Assembly (NCBI RefSeq): GCF_024971095.1
Contig: NZ_CP069717.1
Location: 1,674,001-1,738,000 of the forward strand
DNA: 64,000 bases
DNA from: Microbacterium neungamense
Lineage (GTDB): Bacteria; Actinomycetota; Actinomycetes; Actinomycetales; Microbacteriaceae
Direction: 5' to 3'
Shown here: piece by piece, positions 33,312 through 43,325 of the stretch
How positions within the stretch are numbered: position 1 is the stretch's first letter
How the letters are laid out: each line of letters opens with the position of its first letter
The notes under the pieces: model-generated
Seen by the model: the letters and a program-made list of their open reading frames with translations, nothing else
What the model was told of the DNA's origin: nothing
Databases searched by the model: none
Made by a program: the position numbers and the translations under genes

Positions 33312-34446
33312 TCGTGTCTCCCGCGATCCGCCATCCGCGCTGCTCCAGACCCTCGATCGCGCCGCGCAGCGCGGCCGGCTCGACGCTGATCTCGGCGAGG
33401 CCGAACTGCGCGCCCGGCGAGTGCTCGAGCCGCAGGTCCTCCACGTTCACGCCCAGCTCGCCCAGTTCGCCGAACAGCCGGCCGAGCTGGCCGGGGGTGT
33501 CGTCGACCATGACGACGAGCTTCTCGAACCGGCGGTTCTGGCCGTGCTTGCCGGGCAGCCGCTCCACGCCGTCGTTGCCGCGGCGGATCGCGTCGGCGAC
33601 GGTGCGGCGGGCGCCTGCGGCCTCCGGCGCGCGCAGCGCCTCCGCCACCTCGCGCAGGTCCTCGGCGAACGCGTCGAGCACCTCGACAACCGGCTCGGCG
33701 TTCGCGCCGAGGATCTGCACCCACAGCTCGGGGGCGGACGCCGCGATGCGGGTGGTGTCGCGCACGCCCTGACCCGCCAGCCGCAGCGCGCCCTCGTCGG
33801 CGGCGGCGAGGCGAGCGGCGAGCAGGCTGGCGACCACCTGCGGCACGTGCGAGGTGAGGGCGACCGAGCGGTCGTGCTCCTCCGGGGTCATCTCCAGCGG
33901 CATGGCGCCGAGGTCGAGGGCGAGGTCCTCCACGAGCGCGAGGTCGGCCGGGCGGGTCTCCTCGTCGCGGCAGACCACCCACGGACGCCCGATGAACAGG
34001 TCGGCGCGGGCGGAGATCGCCCCGCCCCGCTCCCGGCCGGCGAGCGGATGCGAGCCGATGTAGCGGGTGAGGTCGACGCCGCGACGGCGCAGCTCGTGCA
34101 GCGGCTCCAGCTTCACGCTGGCCACATCGGTCACCACCGCATCCGGGTACCGCTCCAGCTCCGCCTCGATGACGTCGGCGGTCACGTCCGGCGGCACTGC
34201 CACCACGATCAGCGCCGGGCGGTCGTCGTCCCGCGCCGCACGGCCGGCGCCGTAGTCGATGGCGAGCCGCAGCTGTGCCGGCGAGGCATCCGCGAGCACC
34301 ACGTCCACGCCCTTGGCGCGCAGCGCGTGGCCGATGCTCGACCCGAGCAGGCCGGCGCCGACGATGCGCACGGTCCCCGACAGGCGTGGGGCGACCTGCG
34401 CCGCACGCGCTCGTTCGCTCTCGCGCGACGGGATGGTATCGCTCAC
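33304..34446 (-). CDS. tyrA: Prephenate dehydrogenase with ACT domain
   Basis: 380 residues. Rossmann start [20 protein letters not shown]; catalytic stretch [14 protein letters not shown], then [22 protein letters not shown]-terminal ACT domain ([20 protein letters not shown]) predicts feedback control by tyrosine. Converts prephenate to 4-hydroxyphenylpyruvate with NAD+. Start overlaps rluB's stop. Confidence 0.93.
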   Translation of the reverse strand: MSDTIPSRESERARAAQVAPRLSGTVRIVGAGLLGSSIGHALRAKGVDVVLADASPAQLRLAIDYGAGRAARDDDRPALIVVAVPPDVTADVIEAELERYPDAVVTDVASVKLEPLHELRRRGVDLTRYIGSHPLAGRERGGAISARADLFIGRPWVVCRDEETRPADLALVEDLALDLGAMPLEMTPEEHDRSVALTSHVPQVVASLLAARLAAADEGALRLAGQGVRDTTRIAASAPELWVQILGANAEPVVEVLDAFAEDLREVAEALRAPEAAGARRTVADAIRRGNDGVERLPGKHGQNRRFEKLVVMVDDTPGQLGRLFGELGELGVNVEDLRLEHSPGAQFGLAEISVEPAALRGAIEGLEQRGWRIAGDTNE

Positions 34447-35267
34447 TCGGTCTCCTGCACGCTGCCCTGCTCGCGGCTCGACGACGCGTCCGTAGAGGGA
34501 TCCTGGCGCGCGAGGGTCAGCAGCGCGCCGCGTTCGATCTTAGTCAGCTCCCTCGTCCTCCCCGCCGGGAGAGTTCCCAGGTGCAGCGGCCCGAACTGCC
34601 GGCGCACCAGCTCGAGCACCGGATGCCCGACCGCCGCCATCATCCGGCGCACGATGCGGTTGCGTCCGGAGTGCAGGGTCAGCTCCACCAGGCTGGACGG
34701 CCTGCCGCCACCGGAGGAGGTGTCCAGCAGCCGCGCCTTGTCGGCCGCGATCGGCCCGTCCTCGAGGTCGATGCCGCGGGTGAGCCGGGCGATCGTGTGC
34801 GGGGTGACGGTGCCTGCCACCTTCGCGATGTACACCTTGGTGACGCCGAAGGACGGGTGCGCGAGCACGTGCGCGAGCTCCCCGTCGTTGGTGAGGATGA
34901 GCAGGCCGCTGGTGTCGGCATCGAGCCTGCCCACGTTGTACAGCCGCTCCGGCCACTCCTTCGTGAAGCGGCGCAGGTCCGGCCGGCCCTTCTCGTCGCG
35001 CAGGGAGCTGACCACGCCGGTGGGCTTGTTCAGCATCACGTAGCGCTTCGACACGTCCAGCTGCACCGCGGTGCCGTCGACGTCGACGAGGTCGTGCTCG
35101 GGGTCGATGCGGGTGCCGAGCTCGGTGACCGTCCGCCCGTTCACGCGGATGCGGCCCTCGACGATGTACTGCTCGATCACCCGGCGGGAGGCGACCCCGG
35201 CGTTCGCCAGCGCCTTCTGCAGGCGGACGCCCTCAGCCCCGCCCTCGAGGCCCGTGCCGCCGCTCAT
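34443..35267 (-). CDS. 23S rRNA pseudouridine synthase RluB-like
   Basis: 274 residues. N-terminal S4 domain (RLQKALANAGVASRRVIEQY), catalytic Asp in NVGRLDADTSGLLILTNDG, and the RluB/RsuA ending HSGRNRIVRRMMAAVGHPVL. It modifies uridine in 23S rRNA. Adjacent to scpB in the conserved actinobacterial cluster; the C-terminal DPSTDASSSREQ tail is extra. Confidence 0.92.
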   Translation of the reverse strand: MSGGTGLEGGAEGVRLQKALANAGVASRRVIEQYIVEGRIRVNGRTVTELGTRIDPEHDLVDVDGTAVQLDVSKRYVMLNKPTGVVSSLRDEKGRPDLRRFTKEWPERLYNVGRLDADTSGLLILTNDGELAHVLAHPSFGVTKVYIAKVAGTVTPHTIARLTRGIDLEDGPIAADKARLLDTSSGGGRPSSLVELTLHSGRNRIVRRMMAAVGHPVLELVRRQFGPLHLGTLPAGRTRELTKIERGALLTLARQDPSTDASSSREQGSVQETE

Positions 35268-35923
35268 CGCGCGATCACCTCGTCGAACCCGTTGGCCCCG
35301 TCGTCCAGCAGCGGGGAGATCGGCGGCAGCTCGTCGAGGGAGTTGATGCCGAGGTGCTGCAGGAAGGCGTCCGTGGTGCCGTAGTTGATCGCGCCGGTCT
35401 CGGCATCCGCGAACAGCTCCGTGATCAGGCCGCGCGCGAGCAGCGTGCGCACTACGGAGTCGACGTTCACGGCGCGGATCGAGGCCACCTGGCCGCGGGT
35501 GACCGGCTGCTTGTAGGCGATCACGGCCAGCGTCTCCAGCGCCGCCTGCGAGAGCCGTGCCGGCGCCTGCCCGCCGACGAACTCGGCGACGAGGTCGTCG
35601 TGGTCCTCGCGCACGTACAGCCGCCAGCCGCCGCCGACCTCGCGCAGTTCGAAGCCGCGACGCGGGCCGTCCCCGCCCCCGTCGTAGTCCGCCACGAGCC
35701 GCTCCAGGGTCTGCCGCACGGCGGGCACGGGCGCGCCGACGGCCGCGGCCAGGGCGACGAGGCCGATCGGCTCGTCCACGATCAGCAGGATCGCCTCGAC
35801 GCGCTCGCTGAGCGGCGTCTCCGCGCGCTGGGTGGACCCTTCGACGGGCTCAGGGTCCGCAGCGAGCTCAGGGTCCGTGGCGGGCTCGGGGTCCGTGTCC
35901 ATGGTCGCTCCTTCATCGGTCAT
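35264..35923 (-). CDS. scpB: Segregation and condensation protein B
   Basis: 219 residues. Winged-helix pair: LSERVEAILLIVDEPIGLVA, RLSQAALETLAVIAYKQPVT and VVRTLLARGLITELF. Partner of ScpA and SMC in chromosome compaction. The N-terminus is extended by DPEPATDPELAADPEPVEGS, encoded by the repeat at 35836-35900. ATG 35923 overlaps the end of scpA by 11 bases. Confidence 0.93.
   Translation of the reverse strand: MTDEGATMDTDPEPATDPELAADPEPVEGSTQRAETPLSERVEAILLIVDEPIGLVALAAAVGAPVPAVRQTLERLVADYDGGGDGPRRGFELREVGGGWRLYVREDHDDLVAEFVGGQAPARLSQAALETLAVIAYKQPVTRGQVASIRAVNVDSVVRTLLARGLITELFADAETGAINYGTTDAFLQHLGINSLDELPPISPLLDDGANGFDEVIAR
35836..35900. repeat. CTCAGGGTCC-type repeat within the scpB 5' end
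   Basis: Three decaying copies of (TTCGACG)GGCTCAGGGTCC. They encode the DPEP/DPEL/DPEPVEG peptide of ScpB and match the TTCGACAGGCTCAGGG family. Confidence 0.8.
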
Positions 35924-36797
35924 AGTCGGCTCCCAGGGTCGCGAGCATCTCATCCGACCAGCTCTCCGCGCTCCAGCGCAGCGTGAGCTCCCCCAGCGGC
36001 TCGAGCTGCTCGAACGACAGCGCGGCGTGCCGGTACAGCTCCAGCACCGAGATGAACCGTGCCACGACGATGCCCGGCTCGGTCACCCCCGACACCAGCT
36101 CGCGGAAGGTCATCGACTCGGTGCTGCGCAGCAACGTCACAACGGTGGCGGCCTGCTCGCGGATGCTGACCAGCGGCGCGTGCAGGTGGTCGAGTCCGAC
36201 CGTGGGGATCTCCTTGGGCGCGAAGGCCAGCACCGCCAGCGCGGCGAAGTCCTCCTTGCTGAGCGTCCACACCAGCTCCGGGGTCTTCCGGCGGTGCTTC
36301 TCGTCCAGCGGCACGGCGCGCACGTGCCGGCGCTCCTCGCGCTGCAGGCAGCGGGCGAACCAGACGGACACCTCCTTGAAGGCGCGGTACTGCAGCAGGC
36401 GGGCGAACAGCAGGTCGCGCGCCTCGAGCAGCGCGACCGCCTCGGCGTCCACCAGCTCGCCCTGCGGCAGGAGTCCGGCGACCTTCATGTCCAGCAGCGT
36501 GGCGGCGACCACGAGGAACTCGGAGGCCTGCTCGAGCTCCTCGTCGCCGTCGAGCTCCTTCAGGTAGGAGATGAACTCGTCGGTGACCTTGCTCAGCGAC
36601 ACCTCGGTGATGTCGAGCTCGTGCTTGGAGATGAGGTTCAGCAGCAGATCGAACGGGCCGTCGAAGTTGCCGAGCGAGACGCGGAAGCCGGTATCGGACG
36701 CTGAGCCTGTCGAAGCGTCCGCTGAGCCTGTCGAAGCGTCAGGCCCTTCGACGGGCGCAGGGGCGGACCCGGAAACCCTGTCAGGCGACGGCGCCAC
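35913..36797 (-). CDS. scpA: Segregation and condensation protein A
   Basis: 294 residues with GTG start at 36797, inside the last codons of parA. After a repeat-derived head (GPDASTGSADASTGSASD) comes the kleisin domain: FRVSLGNFDGPFDLLLNLIS, KHELDITEVSLSKVTDEFIS, ending ARFISVLELYRHAALSFEQL. It bridges SMC heads with ScpB. The start is uncertain because the head is repeat DNA; VSLGNFDGPFD marks the conserved beginning. Confidence 0.9.
   Translation of the reverse strand: MAPSPDRVSGSAPAPVEGPDASTGSADASTGSASDTGFRVSLGNFDGPFDLLLNLISKHELDITEVSLSKVTDEFISYLKELDGDEELEQASEFLVVAATLLDMKVAGLLPQGELVDAEAVALLEARDLLFARLLQYRAFKEVSVWFARCLQREERRHVRAVPLDEKHRRKTPELVWTLSKEDFAALAVLAFAPKEIPTVGLDHLHAPLVSIREQAATVVTLLRSTESMTFRELVSGVTEPGIVVARFISVLELYRHAALSFEQLEPLGELTLRWSAESWSDEMLATLGADYDR
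36696..36770. repeat. CGCTGAGCCTGTCGAAGCGTC repeats in scpA
   Basis: Two tandem copies of a unit built on GCTGAGCCTGTCGAAGCGTC, followed by CCCTTCGACGGGCGCAGG in reverse sense. They are translated as DASTGSADASTGSAS in ScpA. Inverted arms of TTCGAC/GTCGAA allow a hairpin. Confidence 0.85.
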
Positions 36798-37662
36798 GTG
36801 CGACCAGCTCCCGCGCCAGTCGCAGGTACGCCTGGGCGGCGGCGTGCTCCGGCGCGAACTCGGTGATCGGAACGCCCGAGACCGAGGCATCCGGGAACTT
36901 CACGGTGCGGCCGATCACGGTCTCCAGCACGTCGTCGCCGAACGCCTCCACGACCCGCTCCAGCACCTCGCGGGAGTGCAGGGTGCGCGGGTCGTACATC
37001 GTGGCGAGCAGCCCGTCCAGCGTGATCGCCGGGTTCAGCCGGTCGCGCACCTTGTCGATCGTCTCGATGAGCAGCGCGACGCCGCGCAGTGCGAAGAACT
37101 CGCACTCGAGCGGGATGAGCACGCCGTGCGCGGCGGTGAGGGCGTTCACCGTGAGCAGGCCGAGGGACGGCTGGCAGTCGATGAGGATGACGTCGTATTC
37201 GCCGGTGACCTGCCGCAGCACGCGGGACAGGATCGTCTCGCGGGCGACCTCGTTGACCAGGTGCACCTCGGCCGCGGAAAGGTCGATGTTCGCCGGGATC
37301 ACGTCCAGCCCGTCCACCGCGGTGTGCACGATCGCGTCGTGCGCGTCCCGCTTGGTGTCCAGCAGCAGGTCGTAGATCGTGGGCACGTCGTGGGTCTGGA
37401 TGCCCAGGCCTGCCGACAGCGCGCCCTGGGGGTCGAAGTCGACGGCGAGCACCTTGCGTCCGTACTCGGCGAGGGCGGCGGCGAGGTTGATCGAGGTGGT
37501 GGTCTTGCCGACCCCGCCCTTCTGATTGCACAGGGCGATGATGCGGGCCGGCCCGTGCGAGTCCAGGGGCGCCGGAATGGGGAAGCCGTTGTACGGGCGT
37601 CCGGTCGGTCCGATCGGGGTGTCGCCCTTCTTGGTCCTCGTCTTCGCCGCGTTCTCCGCCAC
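36781..37662 (-). CDS. ParA-family ATPase
   Basis: 293 residues. Deviant Walker A CNQKGGVGKTTTSINLA, Walker B region YDVILIDCQPSLGLLTVNAL, and a C-terminal SVSGVPITEFAPEHAAAQAY. Next to scpA/scpB it is the conserved chromosome-associated ParA-like protein, not a plasmid partition gene; there is no parB here. GTG 37662 chosen from its AGGAG site. Confidence 0.92.
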   Translation of the reverse strand: MAENAAKTRTKKGDTPIGPTGRPYNGFPIPAPLDSHGPARIIALCNQKGGVGKTTTSINLAAALAEYGRKVLAVDFDPQGALSAGLGIQTHDVPTIYDLLLDTKRDAHDAIVHTAVDGLDVIPANIDLSAAEVHLVNEVARETILSRVLRQVTGEYDVILIDCQPSLGLLTVNALTAAHGVLIPLECEFFALRGVALLIETIDKVRDRLNPAITLDGLLATMYDPRTLHSREVLERVVEAFGDDVLETVIGRTVKFPDASVSGVPITEFAPEHAAAQAYLRLARELVARGAVA

Positions 37663-37775
37663 CGGTTCTCCTGCTCCCTCGTGCTTGGTCGATTGTAGCG
37701 ACCCGCGTCCGTCGATCCCTGACGGTGTGCGGCGATCCGCCGCATCCGCCTCCCGGCGGGCGACGGACGCGGCGC

Positions 37776-38678
37776 TCAGCGGGCGCGCGGATGCGAGGTG
37801 GCGTAGACGTCGCGGAGCGTGTCGACCGAGACGTGCGTGTAGATCTGCGTGGTGGCCACCGAGGCGTGCCCGAGCAGCTCCTGCACCACCCGCACGTCCG
37901 CCCCGCCCTGCAGCAGGTGGGTCGCGAAGGAGTGCCGCAGGGTGTGCGGCGAGACCTCCGCGCTGATCTGCGCGCGGGCGGCGGCGTCGCGGATGATCAG
38001 CCACGCGCTCTGCCGGGACAGCGGGGCGCCCCGGGCGCCGAGGAACAGGCGCGCGGTCGCCCTGCCCTTCGCCGCCAGCGCCGGGCGGACCCGGGTGAGG
38101 TAGGCGTCCACCGCGGCGCGCGCGAAGGAGCCGACCGGGACGATCCGCTCCTTGTCGCCCTTGCCCCGCAGCCGCAGCACGTCCCCGTAGGCGAGGTCGT
38201 CCACGTCCAGCGCGACCGCCTCCGACACCCGCGCTCCGGTCGCGTACAGCAGCTCCAGCAGGGCGCGGTCGCGGATGCCGATCGCCTCGTCGGCGGGGGG
38301 TGCGGCCAGCAGCCGCTCGACTTGGTCGATGGTGAGGGCCTTGGGCAGCCGCTTCGGGGTCTTCGGCGGCCGCAGCCGGCCGGAGGGGTCGTCCGGCTCG
38401 ATGCCCTCGCGGGCGAGGAAGCGGTGCCAGCCGCGCACCGAGGACTGCAGGCGGGCCAGGCTCGTCGCCGCGGGCGGCGGCTCGGCCCCGGCCCGCTCGG
38501 CGACGAACGAGGCGATGACGGATGCGGTGACCTCGGCGGTGTCGCCGATCCCGCGCTCCGTCAGCCAGTCGCGGTAGCCGTCGAGGTCGCGTCGGTAGGC
38601 GGCGACCGTGTGGGCGGACAGGCCGCGCTCGATCGTGATGTGCCTCAGGTAGGCGTCGATCGCGCGGTCGAGCTGCAC
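37776..38678 (-). CDS. xerD: Tyrosine recombinase XerD
   Basis: 300 residues, full family length. SAM-like N-domain ([20 protein letters not shown]), catalytic Arg in [40 protein letters not shown], and [15 protein letters not shown] with the nucleophilic Tyr. Resolves chromosome dimers at dif. GTG start at 38678, one base after the NUDIX gene ends. Confidence 0.94.
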   Translation of the reverse strand: MQLDRAIDAYLRHITIERGLSAHTVAAYRRDLDGYRDWLTERGIGDTAEVTASVIASFVAERAGAEPPPAATSLARLQSSVRGWHRFLAREGIEPDDPSGRLRPPKTPKRLPKALTIDQVERLLAAPPADEAIGIRDRALLELLYATGARVSEAVALDVDDLAYGDVLRLRGKGDKERIVPVGSFARAAVDAYLTRVRPALAAKGRATARLFLGARGAPLSRQSAWLIIRDAAARAQISAEVSPHTLRHSFATHLLQGGADVRVVQELLGHASVATTQIYTHVSVDTLRDVYATSHPRAR

Positions 38679-38679
38679 G

Positions 38680-39327
38680 CTAGGCCCCGCCGGCTCGCGT
38701 CCCGCCCTGCGCGCTTCCGGACGCGGATGCCCCGCCGTCGGTACGCGTGGCGCCGAGCCGGCGCTCCGCGGCGAGGACGCCGATCGAGAGCACCGCGTTG
38801 CGCATCCGCCCTTCCAGCACCGCGTCGGCCGCCTCGCTCAGCGGCACCCAGGCGACCCGGATGTCCGCCTCCTCGTCGATCCGGCTGTGCACGGCATCCA
38901 CGCGCGCGAGCCCCGTGGCGAGGAAGACGTGGATGATCTCGCTGTTCCCGCCCGGGGTGGTGTACGTCGACAGCAGCGGCTCCCAGTGGGCGGCGACGAT
39001 GTCGGCCTCCTCGGCCAGCTCCCGCTGCGCGGCGAGCAGCGGCTCCTCGCCCTCCACGTCGAGGAGTCCTGCGGGCAGCTCCCAGTCGCGGCAGCGGATC
39101 GGATGCCGGTACTGCTGGATCAGCAGCACCCGCCCCTCGTCGTCGAGGGCGACCACGGCGACCGCGCCGGTGTGGTCGACGTACTGGCGGCGGATCTCGC
39201 CGTCGCCGTAGCGCACCCGGTCGTCGCGGACGTCCCACACCGCTCCGCGGTACGCGAGGGTGCTCTCCAGCACCTCCGGCTGGAACGGCTCGTCACGCAG
39301 ACCGGCGGCCGAGGCGGCGTCACTCAT
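38680..39327 (-). CDS. NUDIX ADP-ribose pyrophosphatase type
   Basis: 215 residues. Box [24 protein letters not shown] (GX5EX7REXXEEX), N-terminal ADPRase strand [14 protein letters not shown] and [16 protein letters not shown]. Hydrolyses ADP-ribose. Lies between pyrG and xerD, its usual actinobacterial place, overlapping pyrG by 8 bp. Confidence 0.92.
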   Translation of the reverse strand: MSDAASAAGLRDEPFQPEVLESTLAYRGAVWDVRDDRVRYGDGEIRRQYVDHTGAVAVVALDDEGRVLLIQQYRHPIRCRDWELPAGLLDVEGEEPLLAAQRELAEEADIVAAHWEPLLSTYTTPGGNSEIIHVFLATGLARVDAVHSRIDEEADIRVAWVPLSEAADAVLEGRMRNAVLSIGVLAAERRLGATRTDGGASASGSAQGGTRAGGA

Positions 39328-41017
39328 CGTCGCGGAACAGCTCGCTGGCGCGGTGACGCTCGATGGCCGCGCCGACCAGCCCGCGGAACAGCGGGTGCGC
39401 CGCGGTAGGCCGGGAGCGCAGCTCGGGGTGGGCCTGCGTGGCGATGTAGAACGGGTGCACCTCGCGCGGCAGCTCGACGTACTCCACGAGGTCCAGCTCC
39501 GGGTTCAGGCCGGAGAACACCAGGCCTGCCTCCGCCAGGCGGTCCCGGTACGTGTTGTTCACCTCGTAGCGGTGGCGGTGGCGCTCGGAGGCGACCGCCT
39601 CGCCGTACAGCTCGCGCGCGAGCGAGCCCTCCGCCAGTGCCGCCTCGTACAGTCCGAGGCGCATGGTCCCGCCCAGGTCGCCGCCGTCGAGGATCTCGAC
39701 CTGCTCCGCCATGGTCGCGATCACCGGCTCGGAGGTCTCCGGGTCGAACTCGGTCGAGGAGGCGCCCTCGATGCCGGCGACGTGGCGGGCGTACTCGATG
39801 ACCATGCACTGCAGGCCCAGGCACAGCCCCAGGGCGGGGATGCCCTGCTCGCGCGCGAAACGCAGCGCGCCGAGCTTGCCCTCGATGCCGCGGATGCCGA
39901 AGCCGCCGGGCACGCAGATGCCGTCCAGGTCGGCCAGTGCCTTCGCGGCGCCCTCGGGCGTCTGACAGGTGTCGGAGGGGATCCAGCGGATGTTGACCTT
40001 GGTCTCGTGCGCGAAGCCGCCGGCGCGGAGCGCCTCGGTCACCGACAGGTACGCGTCCGGCAGGTCGATGTACTTGCCGACCAGGCCGATGGTCACCTCG
40101 GTCTTCGGGTTGTGCACGGCGTGCAGCACCCGGTTCCAGCGCGTCCAGTCCACCTCGCCGGCCTGCAGGCCCAGCCGGCGCACGATGTACGAGTCCAGGC
40201 CCTGCTCGTTCAGCGTCGACGGGATGTCGTAGATGCTGGGCAGGTCGACGGTGTTCACCACGCCCTCGGCATCCACGTCGCACATCAGCGCGATCTTGCT
40301 GCGGTTGCTCTCGCTCACCGGCCGGTCGCTGCGCAGCACGAGCGCGTCCGGCTGGATGCCGAGCTGACGCAGCGCGGCGACGGAGTGCTGCGTGGGCTTG
40401 GTCTTCTGCTCGCCGGAGGCGCCCATGAACGGCACCAGCGACACATGCGCGAAGAACACGTTGTCGCGGCCGAGCTCGTGACGCAGCTGACGGGCGGCCT
40501 CCAGGAACGGCTGCGACTCGATGTCGCCCACGGTGCCGCCCACCTCGGTGATGATGACGTCGGGCCGGGGCTCCTCGGTGGCCTGCAGCCGCATCCGGCG
40601 CTTGATCTCGTCCGTGATGTGCGGGATGACCTGCACGGTGTCGCCGAGGTACTCGCCGCGGCGCTCCCGCGCGATCACCTGCGAATAGATCTGCCCGGTG
40701 GTGACGTTCGCGGCCTGGGACAGGTTGATGTCGAGGAAGCGCTCGTAATGTCCGATGTCGAGGTCGGTCTCGGCGCCGTCGTCCGTGACGAACACCTCGC
40801 CGTGCTGGAACGGGTTCATGGTGCCCGGGTCCACGTTGAGGTACGGGTCCAGCTTCTGCATCACGACGCGCAGTCCGCGCGCGGTGAGCAGGTTGCCGAG
40901 ACTGGCGGCCGTCAGGCCCTTTCCGAGCGAGGAGACGACACCGCCCGTCACGAAGATGTGCTTGGTGGTCTTGTCCCCGGCCGAGGGGCGGGCGTCCGCG
41001 CGAGAAATGTCCGTCAC
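39320..41017 (-). CDS. pyrG: CTP synthase
   Basis: 565 residues. Amidoligase start [20 protein letters not shown] and [21 protein letters not shown]-terminal class I glutamine amidotransferase with nucleophile in [15 protein letters not shown] and His/Glu near THE end ([20 protein letters not shown]). Makes CTP from UTP. Confidence 0.97.
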   Translation of the reverse strand: MTDISRADARPSAGDKTTKHIFVTGGVVSSLGKGLTAASLGNLLTARGLRVVMQKLDPYLNVDPGTMNPFQHGEVFVTDDGAETDLDIGHYERFLDINLSQAANVTTGQIYSQVIARERRGEYLGDTVQVIPHITDEIKRRMRLQATEEPRPDVIITEVGGTVGDIESQPFLEAARQLRHELGRDNVFFAHVSLVPFMGASGEQKTKPTQHSVAALRQLGIQPDALVLRSDRPVSESNRSKIALMCDVDAEGVVNTVDLPSIYDIPSTLNEQGLDSYIVRRLGLQAGEVDWTRWNRVLHAVHNPKTEVTIGLVGKYIDLPDAYLSVTEALRAGGFAHETKVNIRWIPSDTCQTPEGAAKALADLDGICVPGGFGIRGIEGKLGALRFAREQGIPALGLCLGLQCMVIEYARHVAGIEGASSTEFDPETSEPVIATMAEQVEILDGGDLGGTMRLGLYEAALAEGSLARELYGEAVASERHRHRYEVNNTYRDRLAEAGLVFSGLNPELDLVEYVELPREVHPFYIATQAHPELRSRPTAAHPLFRGLVGAAIERHRASELFRDDE

Positions 41018-41065
41018 GGGCTTCCATGCTATCAGCCCGCACCCTCGAACGGGCTGATCGTACGG

Positions 41066-41395
41066 TCAGCCGCGCGGCGCGGCGACCGCGAACCGCTCCA
41101 GCTCGACAGGCCCGCCGAGCCCGCGCACGGACACCCGTTCGCCGGCCTTCACGTCGGTGAGATCGGTGAGCACCGACACGCCTCCGTCGGCGAAGATCTC
41201 CACGGAGGAGACATCCAGCCAGGCCGTGAACGCCAGCCGACGGCCCGCGCCGACGGGCATCCGCTGCACGGTCCGGAAGGCGTCCGGGAAGGCCGTCCCC
41301 GCGCCGGTCCGGTCGTGCGTGAGGACGCCGGACTCCGCGTCGTACGCGATCCGCACGCCCCCGTTCCCGGCGTCGTCGTGCCCGAGCACGATCTA
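41066..41395 (-). pseudogene. GH32 (sucrose/fructan hydrolase) C-terminal remnant
   Basis: About 108 residues with the GH32 C-terminal beta-sandwich: VRIAYDAESGVLTHDRTGAG, VSSVEIFADGGVSVLTDLTD (the SSVE-F-DGG signature). The catalytic propeller is absent and a stop is met immediately upstream (41395). It faces a LacI remnant, the usual regulator of such genes, so a sugar-use locus has been deleted. Confidence 0.8.
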
Positions 41396-41612
41396 CCGCT
41401 CGTGATCGTGAACGGCTCCTCGTCACTGGAGCATCCGAACGTGCTGCCCGCGGAGCGGGAGGCCGGCGCGGCGGTGGTCCGCCACCTCCTCGAGCGCGGG
41501 CACCGCAGGATCGGCATCATCGGCGATCTGCCGGAGATCGTGGCCGGAGCTCGCGCACGAGCGGGTGCCGATGCCGCTCATCGTGCGGGAATCCGTCCGC
41601 GACCTGCGCTGA
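41396..41612 (+). pseudogene. LacI-family regulator remnant
   Basis: LPLVIVNGSSSLEHPNVLPA followed by REAGAAVVRHLLERGHRRIG is the middle of a LacI sugar-binding domain, then GIIGDLPEIVAG. A frame jump at about 41545 joins it to ELAHERVPMPLIVRESVRDL and a TGA, a LacI C-terminus. HTH and most of the protein are gone. It shares a junction with the GH32 remnant at 41395. Confidence 0.78.
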
Positions 41613-41645
41613 GGCGCAGCCGGGCGGGTCTCAGCGGGGCGGGTC

Positions 41646-43325
41646 TCAGCGGGGCAGGTCGAGCAGCTCGCGGGCGTGCGTGAGCGCGGCATCCGAGTCA
41701 GTGAGACCCGACAGCAGCCGCGCCATCTCCGCCTCGCGCTCCTCGCCTTCGAGGCGGCGGACGCTGGAGGCCGTCACCACGCCGTCGTTCGACTTCACCA
41801 CGGACAAGTGGTTCGTGGCGAACGCCGCGACCTGCGCCAGATGCGTGACCGCGATGACCTGCGACGTCTCGGCGAGCCGTGCCAGCCGGCGCCCCACCTC
41901 GATCGCCGCGGCGCCGCCGATTCCGGCGTCCACCTCGTCGAACACGATGGTCGGCACGGGGTCGGTGCCGGCGATCACGACCTCGATCGCGAGCATGACG
42001 CGCGACAGCTCTCCGCCGGAGGCGCTGCGCGCCACGGGACGCGGCTCGGCGCCCGGGTGCGGGGCGAGCAGGATCGCGACGTCGTCGCGGCCGTGGGAGC
42101 TCTCCGCGCCGGGTGCGACGCGCACCTCGAGCCGGGCGTCCGGCATGGCGAGGGCGTGCAGCTCCTCGGTGACGGCGGCGGAGAGGCGCTCGGCCGCGGC
42201 GGATCGAGCGGCGGTCAGCGCGGCGGCCGCCTCGTCCAGCGCGGCGCGGGCGGCGTCGCGTTCGGCCTGCAGGCGCTCGATGCGGTCGCCGTCGTCGTCC
42301 AGTTCGGCGAGCCGGGCCGATCCGGTCCGCCACACCTCCAGCGCCGTGTCCAGCGAGCCGTGCTGCCGGATGAGGGTGGCCAGCGCCGCGCGACGCTCCT
42401 CGACGGCGGCGAGCTCGTGCGGCCCGGTCTCGTCGAGGTCGGCGAGGTAGGCGGAGAGCTGGCCGGCGAGGTCGGCGGCGCGGTACCCGATCTCGGCGAC
42501 GCCCTCTGCGATCGCGGTCAGCTGCGTGTCGGAGGAGCGCTCCAGGGCGCGTCGCGCCTCGGCCAGCAGGCCCTGCACGTCCGGGGCGTCGTTCTCGCTG
42601 GAGAGGGCCTCGTGGGCGAGGGCGGCGGCCAGGCGCAGCTCCTCGGCGTTGCTGAGCCGCTCGGCGCGCTCGGTGAGGGCGACGTCCTCCCCCGGCTGCG
42701 GGTCGATCGCCTCGATCTGCGCGAGGTCCTCGCGCAGGCGGGCGGCCTCCTCGGCGCGGCGGTCGCGGTTCTCGGTGAGGTCGGCGACCGTGGCCTCCAG
42801 CTCCCGCCACCGGGCGTAGGCGTCCGCGTAGACGGCGCGGGGGCCGGTGACGGCCGCTCCTCCGAATCGGTCGAGCGCGTCGCGCTGCGCGGCGGCGGAT
42901 CGCAGCCGGAGCTGTTCGGACTGGCCGTGCACGACGACGAGCTCGTCGGCCAGGGCGGAGAGCACGCCGGCCGGAGCCGGGCGACCGCCGACGCTGGCCC
43001 GGCTGCGCCCTTCGGCGGTGAGCGTGCGCGAGACGTACAGTTCGGCGGCGTCGCCGGCGGGTTCGAGATCGCCGCCGGCATCCGCGACGATCTCGGCGAC
43101 GCGCCCCTCCGGCGGGACGACCCAGACGCCGGCGACGGATGCCTGGGCGGCGCCGGCGCGCACGGCGCCGGAGTCGGCGCGAGCGCCGAGGAGCAGGCCG
43201 AGCCCGGTGACGACCATGGTCTTCCCGGCGCCGGTCTCGCCGGTGACGGCGGTGAAGCCGGGCCCGAGGGGCAGCACGGCGTCGTCGATCACGCCGAGGC
43301 CGCGGATGCGCATCTCGTCGATCAC
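41646..43325 (-). CDS. recN: DNA repair protein RecN
   Basis: 559 residues, SMC-like ATPase. Walker A AVTGETGAGKTMVVTGLGLL, long coiled-coil middle, signature ARSASGGELSRVMLAIE, Walker B TIVFDEVDAGIGG. Acts at double-strand breaks. GTG 43325 overlaps the nadK stop by four bases. Confidence 0.95.
   Translation of the reverse strand: MIDEMRIRGLGVIDDAVLPLGPGFTAVTGETGAGKTMVVTGLGLLLGARADSGAVRAGAAQASVAGVWVVPPEGRVAEIVADAGGDLEPAGDAAELYVSRTLTAEGRSRASVGGRPAPAGVLSALADELVVVHGQSEQLRLRSAAAQRDALDRFGGAAVTGPRAVYADAYARWRELEATVADLTENRDRRAEEAARLREDLAQIEAIDPQPGEDVALTERAERLSNAEELRLAAALAHEALSSENDAPDVQGLLAEARRALERSSDTQLTAIAEGVAEIGYRAADLAGQLSAYLADLDETGPHELAAVEERRAALATLIRQHGSLDTALEVWRTGSARLAELDDDGDRIERLQAERDAARAALDEAAAALTAARSAAAERLSAAVTEELHALAMPDARLEVRVAPGAESSHGRDDVAILLAPHPGAEPRPVARSASGGELSRVMLAIEVVIAGTDPVPTIVFDEVDAGIGGAAAIEVGRRLARLAETSQVIAVTHLAQVAAFATNHLSVVKSNDGVVTASSVRRLEGEEREAEMARLLSGLTDSDAALTHARELLDLPR

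Noticed and set aside
36781..37662. Plasmid partition system
   Set aside because: No parB or parS-like repeats; the gene sits in the conserved xerD-scpAB chromosome cluster.
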